From Aralia elata (Eukaryota; Streptophyta; Magnoliopsida; Apiales; Araliaceae), in NCBI GenBank assembly GCA_034770075.1, contig CM068386.1, forward strand, positions 87,841,716-87,905,715: DNA of 64,000 nucleotides, given 5' to 3'. Position numbers and translations under genes: made by a program. The notes below the pieces were generated by a model. That model did no database searches, was not told the origin of the DNA, and saw only the letters and a program-made list of their open reading frames with translations. Shown piece by piece: positions 34,440-46,170 of the stretch (positions are counted from its first letter, which is position 1; each line of letters begins with the position of its first letter).

Positions 34440-35113
34440 AATCCCTAACATTAGATAGTGATTGCGCTTATCGTGGTCGGTTTCAAAGCCGCAAATTGCA
34501 GATTTTTGATGAGTCTTAGAACCCACAATTTTCTCAAGTATACTCTTAAATCTAGATTGCTTTTTCGGCCCTTTGTTTGAGAAGCAATTGACTGAAAAAA
34601 CTCATCTTCTTCCGCTTCCTCTACTGCATCTTCATCGTCATTATCCTAACGTATATCCTGAGGTGTCTCTCCGACCGCGCGATCAATGTCATCGTCTGCC
34701 AATTCGCTAATATTCTTATTCGGATCATACTGGTCAACCAACACTTTTCCTTGTGCATTCAGTTTAAGTACAGTTTTGTAATCTCAGATAGAGCAAATAG
34801 CTTTGCTCGCTAACTCCTGGTAATCACTCATAAAATGATTATAGCGCATTGCTTCATTTTGTTCAAAGTCAGCAGTCGTTGAGTTAACGAGTAATTCTTC
34901 ACCATTGCTCTTGTTCGCGTCTCTTGTCCACCGAGAAAGAATCATGTCGTTTGATATTTGTGAAATACTCTTAAACATGAAATATCTCAAGATGTCCCTG
35001 GATATTTCACCAGAATGAGAAAACATTTGGCAATTACATGTTACCGACCCCAACTGACGATTGTTGACGATTTCTTTATATCTCCGACCACTTTTAGTTG
35101 CATCTGCCCTATA
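34440..35113 (-). pseudogene. FAR1-type MULE transposase, C-terminal part with SWIM zinc finger
   Basis: This is the 3' portion of the transposase cut by the Athila insertion at 35113/44394. It encodes YRADATKSGRRYKEIV, then a SWIM-type segment VTCNCQMFSHSGEISRDIL. The first CxC pair is intact, but the downstream Cys and His of the normal GILCRHIL are Ser and Asp. DMILSRWTRDANK follows (34900-34940), and then an acidic tail (DEDAVEEAEEDEF near 34610). The frame joins cleanly to the upstream part across the CTATA duplication. An in-frame stop lies near 34780. SWIM domains help FAR1/MuDR transposases bind DNA or partners. With the altered zinc ligands this domain is unlikely to fold normally. 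Confidence 0.85.
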
Positions 35114-36468
35114 TGTGAGCTGTCGTTAACACTCCAAAATTAATACCTTACTTCTACGGTGTTAACACAAGAATGAGTATAACAATAAGCAAGGATCGAT
35201 CCCACAGAGAGTGAATTATCTTTTATATATTCTAATGTTTAAGGGGGGTTTTGAATTGAATTTATTAACTAAAATGACAAAAAATATATTTAATAAGAGT
35301 AATCAATGAATTATAGACTTCAGTTCTTCAGTTCAGTATCACCTTTTTACAATCATTGGAGTAATCAAGTTATACAATATTTACCCTTCAATGAAATTAA
35401 TAACCCTAGATAACCGCAATCGCTAATTATCCGAAATTCTTCATTATAAATCTAAAGAAACAATCGCCTCAGTAGATCCTAACTATCATACAACCTAGAA
35501 CTATCAGCCTAAATTTAATATAACAGCAGCATGAAGAATTAGAGAATTAGATTATTCTAAGAAACAATCACACAATCATAGATTATTTAGCTTGCCTTCT
35601 AATAATCTTAATAATACTCAAAAGCTTGTCCATAATCATGTATTATTAATTGCTACTTATGATCAGATACAATATCGTTTGCTTAATATTATATCTTAAT
35701 CTAACAGATGATATTAATCAGATTAATCTAACTGGCCACATCAAATCAATCAGATAGAATGGTATACAATCAATTAAAACAGATTATCAAGAATAAATCT
35801 CATGTGAGAAGGAATAAATAAAGTAAACTTGATCAAACCGTTAATTATAAAGAAGATTCAACATCCCTTAGAATTAAAATAAAGAGCTTAGCTTGACATG
35901 CCTTTAATCTCCAAAACTAGAGTTTGTAATTGAGTGTAGAAGATGAAGAGGAGGTAGGTCTAAACCTTGACTAATACATTCTATTTATACTTTTAGGTCA
36001 AAGCCCTAAGCCTCTAAAAAATAATATTTTACGTTACAGTAAAATTCCTCCAAAAATATGATGTTAGGAAAAATTCTGTTGAAGCCACGCGCCTCACGCG
36101 CTCGCAGAGGGTCTCGCGTGCTGCGACCCATGGTTTGAGCGTCGCGACCCTTCTTCTAGGACGCCGCGGCCCATGGTTTGAGCGTCGTGGCCCTTCTTCT
36201 AGCACGCCGCGACCAATGGTTTGAGCGTCGCGGCCCTTCTTCTAGCACACCGCGGCCCATGGTTTGAGCGTCGCGGCCCATAAAGCCTGTCACTTTTTTT
36301 TCTTTTTCTTCTTGCGTGCCCATTTTGATCCATTTTTCCTCCTTTTCTCTTTTTAGCTCCAATTTCTCCTGAAAATAATAAATACCTTAATAAACTCATA
36401 TACACATAAAACATGTAATAAAACTAAACATAAAGGAATCAAAATATATGAATATTATGCACTCATCA
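35114..36468 (-). mobile_element. Left LTR (3' LTR) of the Athila element, 1355 bp
   Basis: On the plus strand it runs TGTGAGCTGTCG...GCACTCATCA. It is flanked on the left by the CTATA duplication (35109-35113), which is repeated at 44394-44398. It is diverged from the right LTR by many substitutions, so this insertion is much older than the one at 22759. Confidence 0.93.
36128..36275. repeat. 43-bp tandem repeat in the Athila LTR, four copies
   Basis: TGGTTTGAGC recurs at 36131, 36174, 36217 and 36260, exactly 43 bp apart, within a GC-rich unit containing CGCGGCCC and TTCTTCTAGCACGCCGC. The right LTR has three copies (44099, 44142, 44185). Confidence 0.93.
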
Positions 36469-37560
36469 AATTCCCTCACACTTAACCTTTACACGTCCTC
36501 GTGTAAACTAAAATAAAGGTCATATTGAAATCAACTGAACTCTATTCAACTAAACTTTCAAAGGGTTTAAATCAATTTTCATCCATGAATATCAACACTA
36601 ATCAACAGAATTTTGATCAACACTTCATCAATCAATTCATAACAATAACCTTGTCATTCACCACTGAACATCTCTACTTCAAACTGTATCCACATAAGTA
36701 TCTTTCATATGATCTACACACATACTCAACTCAGTTATCATGAAACAACAGTCGTGCACACTGACTCAAAACTTAGAACATAATTTTTTTTTCTTTTTTT
36801 TCTAGGTGAATGCATTTTATGCTTCATTTCACCTTTTTCATTCTTTCTTAAGTGAGTGCATTTTATGCTCCATCTCACTTAATTGCTCACCAGCGAGCGC
36901 GTTTTATGCCCCATCTCGCTTCATGTGTTTATGGGAGAATGCGTTTTATGCTCCATCTCAACCCACCACATGATTTTCTTTTACATTTTTTTTTCTTTCA
37001 TTTTCTCAAAATTTCTTTTTTTTTTCTCTCTTTCACATGGTCCTGTAAACAAAACAAGTAGATCGACAGTTTTAATATCATGAAATCAGTGCACATAGAC
37101 AACTCCACGGATAACTCAGCCAAATAAGCATATATCTCATATTCAAGAACTCATGCAATACAAATTCAATTCAAATCAATCAACTGTGGATCCCGACTTA
37201 GTCATCATCACTCATCAACTAATTCTGCATCAAACAAATTCTATCAAATTAGCATCAATTTTCAGTCCATATCCAAAAACCTTTAAAAACTTAGCCAAAT
37301 AAAATCATAAATTTTTAAATAAATTTTTTTTAGGCAAAGCAAATTTTTTTCTCAAGTTTTCCACAAGCACATCAGAACTTAAGCCTAAATTATCCTAAAC
37401 TCAAACCTCTCCTCCACACTCAAACCTTACATTGTCCCCAATGTAAGAAAATTATGCAATGAAGAAGCAGCTTATTAAATTGCAACTATAAAATAAAATG
37501 GATAAAAAATCAAATTTAAATTCTTGGGTTGCCTCCCAAGCAGCGCATTTGTTTAACGTC
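36469..37560 (-). other. 3' untranslated region of the Athila element
   Basis: No env-like ORF is visible. It holds the terminal polypurine tract (on the minus strand AAGTGTGAGGGAATT, next to the LTR at 36469) and a second purine-rich site after TTACATTGGGGACAATGTAA (near 37425-37445). Four hairpin units lie at 36804-36965. Confidence 0.65.
36804..36965. repeat. Four tandem hairpin units with covarying stems
   Basis: Units at 36804-36834, 36850-36880, 36892-36920 and 36932-36965 share a loop close to TGCATTTTATGCTCCAT. Their stems differ but still pair: AGGTGAA/TTCACCT, AAGTGAG/CTCACTT, AGCGAG/CTCGCT, and an imperfect TGGGAGA/TCTCAACCCA. The loop contains a smaller GCAT-TTT-ATGC stem. Confidence 0.82.
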
Positions 37561-37579
37561 GTTAGCCCGACTGCAATCC

Positions 37580-38976
37580 TCTCAATCATTCATAAATCGG
37601 CTCTACCAAATTAAGCATCTCAACTTCCTCCACTTGATAGCCTTCTAAGAATGGCTTCAACCAGTGACCATTTACCTTGAATATCTTCCCTATCTTCGGA
37701 TTTTGTATATCTATAGCACCATGAGGAAACACATTAGAAATAACAAAAGGACCTTCCTAACGAGAACGCAACTTACCTGGAAATAATTTCAACCTTGAAT
37801 TGTAAAGGAGAACTTTTTGTCCAATAGTGAAAGTCTTCCTCAAAATCCGCATGTCGTAGAAAGTCTTTGTCTTATTCTTATACATTCTAGAACTCTCATA
37901 TGCTTCATTTCATAATTCTTCCAGCTCTTGCAACCATAACTTTCTATGCACTCCTGCTTCATCCATGCCCATGTTGCATTGTTTAATTGACCAGTAAGCC
38001 TTGTGCTCTAATTCCACAAGTAGATGACATGGCTTCCCAACCACCAGCCTATATGGGGACATACTAATAGGAGTTTTGTATGCGGTTCTATAAGCCCATA
38101 GTGGATCTTCCAACCTCAGACTCTAATCTTTTCTGTTTGGCTTAACTACCTTCTCTAAAATGGACTTAACCTCATGGTTGGAAACCTCAGTCTGCCCATT
38201 GCTCTGTAGACGATAGGATGTAGAAACCTTGTGTAACGCATTATACTTCAATAGTACGACTAACATCCTATTACAAAAATGAGTTCCTCTATCACTGACG
38301 ATAGCCCTCGGAGTTCCAAACCTGACAAATATGTTAAATTTGACAAAATCTGCAACAACTTAGAATCATCAGTCCGGGTAGCTTTAGCTTCCACCCATTT
38401 GGAAACATAATCAACAGCCAAAACAATGTAAACATTACCATAAGAAACAGGAAATGGTCCCATAAAATCAATACCCCAAACATCAAAGATCTCAACAATT
38501 AAAATAGGAGTTTGTGGCATTTGATTCCTATGTATATTACCTGTCTTTTGACAATTTGCCCATGATTTACAAAATAAATAGTAGTCTTTAAAAATTGTTA
38601 GCCAGTAAAAACCACTTTCTAAAACCTTATGAGCAGTCATTTTTGGTCCAAAGTGTCCTCCACAAGCATAAGAGTGACAAAATGTTAAGATGGATAAGCA
38701 TTCATTATTTGGCACATACCTTCTTACTATTTGATCAACACATAATTTCCATAGATATAGATCATCCCATTCATAATACTTGGTATTACTCTTAAGCTTA
38801 TCTTTATGTGATCTAGAGAATTCATTTGGGAAATATGCACTTGCTAAATAATTGACAATGTTAGCATACCAGAGCAATTCCTCTTGAATAGAAAGTAGAT
38901 GCTCATCTGGAAAGGAATCATGCAATGATAATACCTCCTCATCTCTCATCAACCTACTCAAGTGATCTGCCACCAA
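37580..38976 (-). pseudogene. Athila integrase
   Basis: 38260-38976 encodes the end of RNase H/tether (MVADHLSRL), then the HHCC zinc region (FCHSYACGGHFGPKM through CKSWANCQKTG). The first catalytic Asp is in WGIDFMGPF, followed by VLAVDYVSKWVEA. The second Asp (VSDRGTHF, near 38280) and the Glu (NGQTEVSNHEVKSIL, near 38170) are present, but in shifted frames. The C-terminal part continues at 37910-38113 (LWAYRTAYKTPI) and ends near 37590 (NGHWLKPFLEGYQVEEVEML). The catalytic triad can be read, yet several frameshifts and stops make it inactive. Confidence 0.9.
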
Positions 38977-39006
38977 GTTATCTGCTCCTTTCTTATCCTT
39001 GATCTC

Positions 39007-40130
39007 CTAGTCAAATTCTTGCAGTAGCAGAATCCATTTGAGAATTCTGGGTTTAGAGTCCTTCTTGGTCAACAAATACCTGAGAGCAACATGGTCAGAA
39101 TAAACTACTACTTTAGTACCAAGAAGATAAGATCTAAACTTGTCTAAAGCAAAAACAACAGCTAAAAGTTTTTTCTTAGTTGTAGAGTAGTTAATCTGAG
39201 CAGAGTTTAGAGTTCTCGAAGCATAATATATGGCATGGACAACTTTATCAATTCTCTGGCCTAAAACAGCCCCCACTACATAATTGTTTACATCACACAT
39301 GATTTCAAAGGGCAAATTCTAGTTCGGTGGTTGTATCACTGGTGCTGAGGTTAACAGTTTTTTCAACTTATCAAATGCCTCCTTACACTCATCATTAATT
39401 TGAAATTCCACATCCTTTTGTAGCAACTTACACAACGATAACGCTATCTTCGAGAAGTCTTTGATAAATCTGCGATAGAAACCTGCATATCTAAGAAAAG
39501 AATGAATCTCCCCTACACTTACGGGGTAAGGCAAAGCAAAAATAATATCTATTTTAGCTTTATCAACTTCTAAACCTTTAAGTGACACGACATGACCAAG
39601 TACTATGCCTTGTTCTACCATAAAATGATATTTTTTCCAATTAAGAACAAGATTAGTCTCTAAGCATCTATCTAACACACGAGTCAAATTATCCAAGTAA
39701 ATATCCAAAGAATCACTATGAATTGTGAAATCATCCATAACGATCTCTATGCAATTTTTAAGAAAATCAGAAAAGATACTCAACATACATCTTTGAAAAG
39801 TACCTGGTGCATTGCAAAGTCCAAAAGACATTCGACGATATGCAAATGTACGAACGGACATGTGAATGTGGTCTTTTCCTGGTCTTCGAGTGCAATCACA
39901 ATTTGGTTATAGCCTAAAAAACTATCTAGAAAATAATAATAAGCATGCACAACTAATCGTTCTAACATTTGATCAATGAAAGGAAGAGAAAAGTGATCTT
40001 TTCTTGTTACAACATTCAATTTTCTATAATCAATACACACTATCCATCATGTTTGCGTACGTGTGGGCATTAACTCATTGTTGTCATTCTTGATGACTGT
40101 AATTCTAGATTTCTTTGGTACTACCTATAC
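39007..40130 (-). pseudogene. Athila reverse transcriptase and RNase H
   Basis: The RT begins with MCIDYRKLNVVTRKDHFSLP (39980-40040). A frameshift comes near 39850, after EDQEKTTFTCPF. It continues with FAYRRMSFGLCNAPGTFQRC and the catalytic IVMDDFTIHS near 39730, with MDD intact. The connection and RNase H follow: AGFYRRFIKDFSKIA, a stop near 39318, and FEIMCDVNNYVVGAVLGQR (CDASDYAVGAVLGQR is usual). The last pieces are INYSTTKKKLLAVVFALDKF and VVYSDHVALRYLL. The wording matches the Athila branch of non-chromodomain Gypsy elements. Two or more breaks disable it. Confidence 0.92.
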
Positions 40131-40499
40131 TGGACTCACCCACCGACTGTCTGAAATGGGGTAGATAATAACTGCATCATGCAATTTGAGCATCTCTTTT
40201 TTCACTACCTCCATCATGGGTGGATTCAGTCTTCTTTATGCTTCTCTAGTGGGCCTTGCTCCATCTTCTAACAAAATCCTATGCATGCACATCGCAGGTC
40301 TTATGCCTTTGATATCTACTATTGTACAACCAAAAACTGTGACATGGTCCCTTAGGACTCTTACCAACTTATCTTCCTGCACTTTGGTTAGATTACTAGC
40401 AATAATCATAGGTAATGTATCATTAGTCCCTAAATATGCATATTTCAAGTGTGCAGGTAATGGTTTCAATTCGAGAATTGGAGCTTGCACCACAGATGG

Positions 40500-41675
40500 T
40501 AACCGTTTTTGATGAGAAACGGGAATTGAATGGAATGGACTGTATACTTATCTGAGATTTTAGGTAGAGAATGCAATGCAGCTATAACCTCCTTCAATTC
40601 CTGATTTTGCTCAATCGATTCATTTTTTATCCATCTCAAAACTGTTAGCGATGGCAACCTCCAAGCTTTCCTTATGCATGTGTTCAAAAGATCACTGCAC
40701 TAAAGAGTCAATGATGTCAATTGCAAAAACAGGATTAACATCACTAGGATATCTCATGGCCTCATATATGTTGAATTGTATCTTTTCACCATCAAATTTC
40801 ATAGTTAAGGTTCCATTATGTACATCAATCATTGTCCTTGCTGTTTTCATAAATGGCCTCCCTAACAAGATATGCGAGGAATTTGGAGATTTGTCATCCT
40901 CCATATCCACAATGTAAAAATCTGCAGGAAAGATTAGTTTATTCACCTGCACCAAGACATTTTCAATTACCCATTGAGGGTAAGTGTTAGTACGATTAGC
41001 CAATTGAATAATAACACCAGTTTATTTTAAAGGGCTTAGATTTAAAGAAGCAAATATAGATAATGACATGACATTTATTGAAGCTCCTAGATCTAGCATG
41101 ACTCTCTCAAATCTGGTATTACCTATTCTGTATAAGATTATAAATATGTCGGGATCTTTACATTTAGGGGGCATTTTTCTTTGAAGTACTGCTGATATAT
41201 TCTCACTAACAGTGACTCTTTCATCATCTTTTAATTCCTTTTTGTTAGTGCACAATTCTTTCAAAAACTTAGCATACATGGGCACTTGTTTTATTGCATC
41301 CAAAAGAGGGATATTTACCTCCACCTTCCTGAAGGTTTCTAGAATTTCCTTTTCCTGTTCATTTTTCTTTGAAGTCTTGTGGTTCCTAGGTGGAAAAGGC
41401 AATGACTTAGTCTTAACTGGAGTGGATGGGTTAAAGATTACCTTAGGTGTCTCGGTCTCCTCTTTGGCTTTCTCCTCCTCATAATCAACAACTACTTTGG
41501 GTACTTCTAGCTCTTTTCCACTCCTTAGTGTGATTGCACTAGCATTCTCCCTTGGGTTGACAACTGTTTGGGAGGGTAACTTTTGTGAACCTTGAGATTC
41601 CAATATTCCCACTGTGGTAACAAGCTGACCCACTTGGTTCCTCAGATCTTGAACAGAAGTTCTTGTTTCCTGCAT
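40500..41675 (-). pseudogene. Athila protease and flanking regions
   Basis: 41022-41675 runs from the gag tail (QVGQLVTTVGILESQG, SAITLRSGKELEVP) into the aspartic protease MLDLGASINVMSLSIF (near 41060-41105), where the DLGAS active site is intact. After a stop at 41020 the second protease half continues at 40692-41003 (NKLIFPADFYIVDMEDD, HILLGRPFMKTARTMIDV, TLTMKFDGEKIQFN). The rest (40466-40687) links to the RT. A plus-strand companion frame is only a shadow. Confidence 0.88.
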
Positions 41676-41678
41676 GAA

Positions 41679-42740
41679 TTATTGTGTCTGAGTCATGAAT
41701 TGTTGTGACTGACCCATAAATGCCTTGAACATATCTTCCATGAATTGTCCATTGTTTGCATGAGCTGCTTGTCTAGGTTGATACTGAGGTTGAGTTGGTT
41801 GAAAACCTTGTTGCCTAGCTGGGAAAACTCCTTGTGCTGGTGGCCTATTCCCTCTGTAGCTTAAGTTCGGATGATCCCTCCAACCTGGATTGTAGGTGTT
41901 TGAGTATGGATCATACTTCTTTTGGGGTTGTGCCTGATAGTTTCCCATAGCATTGGCTTGTTGTGAAAGCTCCTCATCTTGCAATGTTGGGCATGCATCT
42001 GTATTGTGATTTGCCTATAAACAGATCCCACAAGCCTTTGCGACCGGTAAATTTCCTGTATCTAATTGTTTAACCACAACAGTTAAGTCAGAAATCCGTT
42101 GCTCCAAATTACTTGTGCTTACCTCACTTACCCTTTTTGGTACGTGATCATTCCTTGTCCTATACTGCTGTGAATTGGCAGCCATATTTGCAATTAGAGT
42201 CCTTGCAGCCTCCGATGTCTTATCTACTAGTGCTCCTCCACTTGCAGCGTCGATCATACTCCGATCCATTAGCAATAGTCCCTCATAAAAATACTGAATT
42301 AGGTGTTGATCATCTATTTGATAGGGAGGATAACTAGAACACAACTTTTTGAATCTCTCCCAATACTCATACAGTGTTTCTCCGTTGAACTGTCGAATGC
42401 CACATATCTCCTTCCTAATGTTGGTAACTCTTGAAGTAGGAAAATACTTCTCCAAGAATAGCCTTTCATATCATTCCATGATTGTATTGACCCTGAAGGT
42501 AGATAGTACAACCAGTCCTTCGCTAAATCTCCCAACGAGAAGGGGAACGCCCTTAACTTGATTTGATCTTCAGTTATTCCTTGTGGTTTCATGGTGGAAC
42601 ACACCACATGGAATTCCTTCAAGTGCTTATATGGATCTTCACCTGTAAGACCACAGAAAGTAGGCAAAAGGTGAATTAGTCCTGATTTTAATTCAAAAAC
42701 ATCAGTTAAATTAGGATATTCAATGCACAAAGGTTATTGA
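41679..42740 (-). pseudogene. Athila gag
   Basis: The retrotransposon-gag domain is readable from 42730: SGLIHLLPTFCGLTGEDPYK, LRAFPFSLGDLAKDWLYYLP. It then shifts frame near 42455 (EKYFPTSRVTNIRKEICGIR, ETLYEYWERFKKLCSSYP). A zinc knuckle CGICLxANHNTDAC (about 41997-42040) has a stop codon in place of one residue. The Gln/Pro-rich tail at 41679-41984 has NPGWRDHPNLSYRG. One frameshift and at least two stops are present. The part between gag and the LTR (42741-43058) is untranslated leader. Confidence 0.88.
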
Positions 42741-43058
42741 TCCAAATTAGGAGTGGCCAATTCTTTCACCGTCCTGTTATTGTTTGGCACCGTCATCTCT
42801 TCTTCTTCTTCTGACTCGGTGGATGAATGGTTTGAACGTAGCTCGAGTGCTATGTTGAGGCCTGGTGAGGGAACTTCGTCTGAATCTACGGTGGTGTTTC
42901 GAGCTTGACGAGTCTCCTTCCTTAACCTGCGTGCATTTTTCTAAATTTCTGAATCAAAATTCAATTCATTGGATTGAGAGGATCATGTCATAAACTAAAA
43001 TGAAAATGAAACAAAGAATAAAATAAAATAAAACAACGAATAAACAAAAACAATTATA

Positions 43059-43077
43059 CTCCCCGGCAACGGCGCCA
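43059..43077 (-). other. Primer-binding site of the Athila element
   Basis: On the minus strand TGGCGCCGTTGCCGGGGAG, the tRNA-Asp type site, 5 bp inside the 5' LTR. It fixes the element as minus-oriented. Confidence 0.9.
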
Positions 43078-43082
43078 AAATT

Positions 43083-44393
43083 TGGGAGTTGTCGTTAACA
43101 CTCCAAAATTAATACCTTACTTCTACACTGTTAACACAAGAATGAGTATAGCAATAAGTAAGGATCGATCCCACTGAGAGTGAATTGTCTTTTATCTATT
43201 CTAATGTTTAAGGGGGGTTTTGAATTGAATTTATTAACTAAAATGACAAAAAAATATTTAATAAGAGTAATCAATGAATTAAAGACTTCAGTTCTTCAGT
43301 TCAGTATCACCTTTTTACAATTATTGGAGTAATCAAGTTATACAATATTTACCTTCAATAAAATTAATAACCCTAGATAACCGCAATCACTAATTATCCG
43401 AAATTCTCTTTAATTATAAATCTATAAAAACAATCGCCTCAGTAGATCCTAACTATCATACAACCTATAACTATCAGTCTAGATTTAATATAACAGTAGC
43501 ATGAAAAATTAGAGAATTGGATTATTCCAAGCAACAATCACACAATCATGGATTATTTAACTTTCCTTCTGATAATTTTAATAATACTCAAAAGCTTGTC
43601 CACAATCATGTATTATTAATTGCTACTTATAATCAGATACAATATTGTTTTCTTAATATTATATCTTAATCTAGCAGATGATATTAATCAGATTAATCTA
43701 ACTGGCCACATCAAATCAATCAAATAGAATGGCATACAATAAATTAAAACAGATTATCAAGAATAAATCTCATGCGAGAAGGAATAAATAAAGTAAACTT
43801 GATCAAACCGTTAATTATAAAGAAGATTTAACATCTCTTAGAACTGAAATAAAGAGCTTAGCCTGACATGCCTTTAATCTCCAAAACTAGGGTTTGTAAT
43901 TAAGTGTAGAAGATGAAGAGGAGGTATGTCTAAACCTTGAGTAATACATTTTATTTATACTTCTAGGTCAAAACCCTAAGCCTCTAAAAAATAATATTTT
44001 ACGTTATAGTAAAATTCCTACAAAAATACGATGCTAAGAAAAATTCTGCCGAAGCCACGCACCTGACGTGCCCGCGGAAGGTCTCGCACGCTCGACCATG
44101 GTTTGAGCGCCGCGACCCTTCTTCTAGCACGCCGCGGCCCATGGTTTGAGCATCGCGACCCTTCTTCTAGCACGTCGTGGCCCATGGTTTGAGCGCTGCG
44201 GCCCACAAAGCCTGTCACTTTTTTTTCTTTTTCTCCTTGCGCGCCCATTTTGATCCATTTTTCCTCTTTTTCTCTTCTTAGCTCCAATTCCTCCTGAAAA
44301 TAATAAATACCTTAATAAACTCATATACACATAAAACATGAAATAAAACTAAACATAAAGGAATCAAAATATATGAATATTATGCACTCATCA
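43083..44393 (-). mobile_element. Right LTR (5' LTR) of the Athila element, 1311 bp
   Basis: It runs TGGGAGTTGTCG...GCACTCATCA on the plus strand and is followed by CTATA (44394-44398). It is 44 bp shorter than the left LTR, almost all explained by one missing 43-bp tandem unit. Confidence 0.93.
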
Positions 44394-46014
44394 CTATACA
44401 CTACATAGACTTTAGTATCAATGGCATACAACTCACTAACTTTATTCATATTGTACTTCATAGAATCGACGAGTTGACATTGGAAACGTCTAAATATCTC
44501 TTTTGTGTACACCCTTGCAGCATACACTTCCAAAGATGACCTGCATACCTTCCAAAGATGACCTGCATACCATATTTCTTTTTCGATGTTTTGTTATGTA
44601 GTCGGCCTTATTTTCTATATCCTTCTAACTCTGCACTACAAATTCATTCATGCCTGTTGAAGCATTAACATACTCATCAAAAAAATGGTTTATCCTCTCG
44701 CTTCTTTCGGTGGTTGTCATTCCCGCGGTAAAATATCTCTTTGTATATGCAGGAATCTATTTCTCCCATACATCATACAAACTACTAAGCCACTCATGGT
44801 TATACCTTTCATAATTCCTCATCAGAATCTACCAATGCTCTTTAAACTCCCCGATGGACAATAAAGTTTACACACAATTGTTAAAATGATCTTTAAACGA
44901 TGGGTGATCAGAATAAACATGATGCAATTTCTCAGGAAATTTATTGCTAATATGCCAAGAACACAATACATGATAACTGGAAGGGAGTACCGTAGCAATA
45001 ACATTACTCATGGCTTTATCTTAATCAATGAAGATGGTTATAGGTGTCTTGTCTCGTCCCTTAACAATGTAAATCCAAACAATATAGACTGATACTGGTT
45101 GTTGACCCCGGTAAATGGAACAAACGATATGTCATACTTATTTGTCCTATATGTAGTGTCAAATATCACAACGTCTCCAAACCGTTGATACATTAACCTT
45201 AATCGGGCGTCAACCCACAAAATACATGCTATGCGATTGTTTTCACTGGGTTTCACATGGAAAAAAATTTACTCGCACTTCCGGATGCAAGTTTTTTCAA
45301 ATAATTTATAGAAACTTGTGCATCATTTTCATCTGTCGAATCACGCCTTAAATCTCTCACCACATTCTGAATATTTACATCAGAGAATGGAACATTTTGC
45401 ATCCCGCCACCCATTATACTCAAAACGTTCATCATCCTACTAGGTCCAATACCAGACTTATTTAAAGTGTCAATTAATTGTCTTACAACCAGAGTCACTA
45501 AGTGATGATTGTGCTCTAATTCAATAGTAAAAATATGCCAATTATCTTCTTTCTTATTATGGACAACATATATTCTAACTTTGCATAATGTGCACCTTAT
45601 AGGGTCTCTCTGTCTCCTAATTTTATTACTACCATCTTCATCATCTCGTAACCTCTTTACAACAGTTGGTATATCGACTTTTTTACGTACATACAACCTA
45701 GAGGATACATCATTCGTATGAGCATGTTTATGACTTGTTGCAATTCTAATCTCAAATCTATTTTTTTGAGCATAGGCTCTATAAAAATTTTCAACTTCTT
45801 TTAACTTCGAGAACAAGTGACTAACATATGGAACCATTACAAATTTACTACTTTCAACTTCACTTACAAAATCAGATGCATTTCTACAATCTAAACTAGC
45901 AACAAAATCTGAAGAACTAGATAAAAATAGATTATGCACAGACATTTTTCTTGCCATTCTAAAAAACCTACTTGTAATTGAGAAGAAACTTGATAATTTG
46001 AATCGTCGGAGCAC
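44394..46014 (-). pseudogene. FAR1-type MULE transposase, N-terminal and DDE parts
   Basis: 45253-46014 carries the FAR1 DNA-binding region: LKEVENFYRAYAQKNRFEIR, and CTLCKVRIYVVHNKKEDNWH with IELEHNHHLV (WRKY-GCM1-like zinc fold). A likely start is MARKMSVHNLF at 45958. After a break near 45253 comes the MULE DDE domain: GDVVIFDTTYRTNKYDISFV and GVNNQYQSILFGFTLLRDET at 45060-45180, with the first catalytic Asp. A degraded FIDxDKAMSNVIATVL (near 45010) and LCSWHI (near 44955) follow. WLSSLYDVWEK and ERSERINHFFDEYVNASTGM are at 44680-44800. At least four lesions. The gene continues at 35113 beyond the Athila insertion. Confidence 0.88.
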
Positions 46015-46057
46015 ATGTTAGGCTTGAACTTGGGAGTGAGAGTTGGCGACGAGATCT

Positions 46058-46088
46058 GAGAAAGGAAAGGAAAGGAAAGGAAAGGAAG
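46058..46088. repeat. (GGAAA)n short tandem repeat
   Basis: GGAAAGGAAAGGAAAGGAAA runs upstream of the transposase start, between it and the right inverted repeat. It could be part of the promoter but has no clear signal. Confidence 0.85.
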
Positions 46089-46170
46089 ATATTTGAGAGA
46101 GAAGACCAAAAATCTAAGAGAGGAGACCAAACGTTAGAATTAAGTACCACCCTGCCGTATGAGCTTATAG

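Noticed and set aside
36156..36414. Arg-rich ORFs in the Athila LTR (also at 44018-44339)
   Set aside because: Translation of the 43-bp GC-rich tandem repeat; not a known protein.
37580..42740. Endogenous virus (pararetrovirus or env-bearing) in place of a retrotransposon
   Set aside because: LTRs, target duplication, tRNA-Asp primer site and an integrase are all present, no movement or coat protein and no env-like ORF is seen, and domain order PR-RT-RH-IN is Gypsy/Athila.
45891..46150. Hydrophobic minus-strand ORFs at the transposase 5' end as a signal peptide
   Set aside because: Translation of the GGAAA repeat and flanks in another frame; the FAR1 frame explains the region better.
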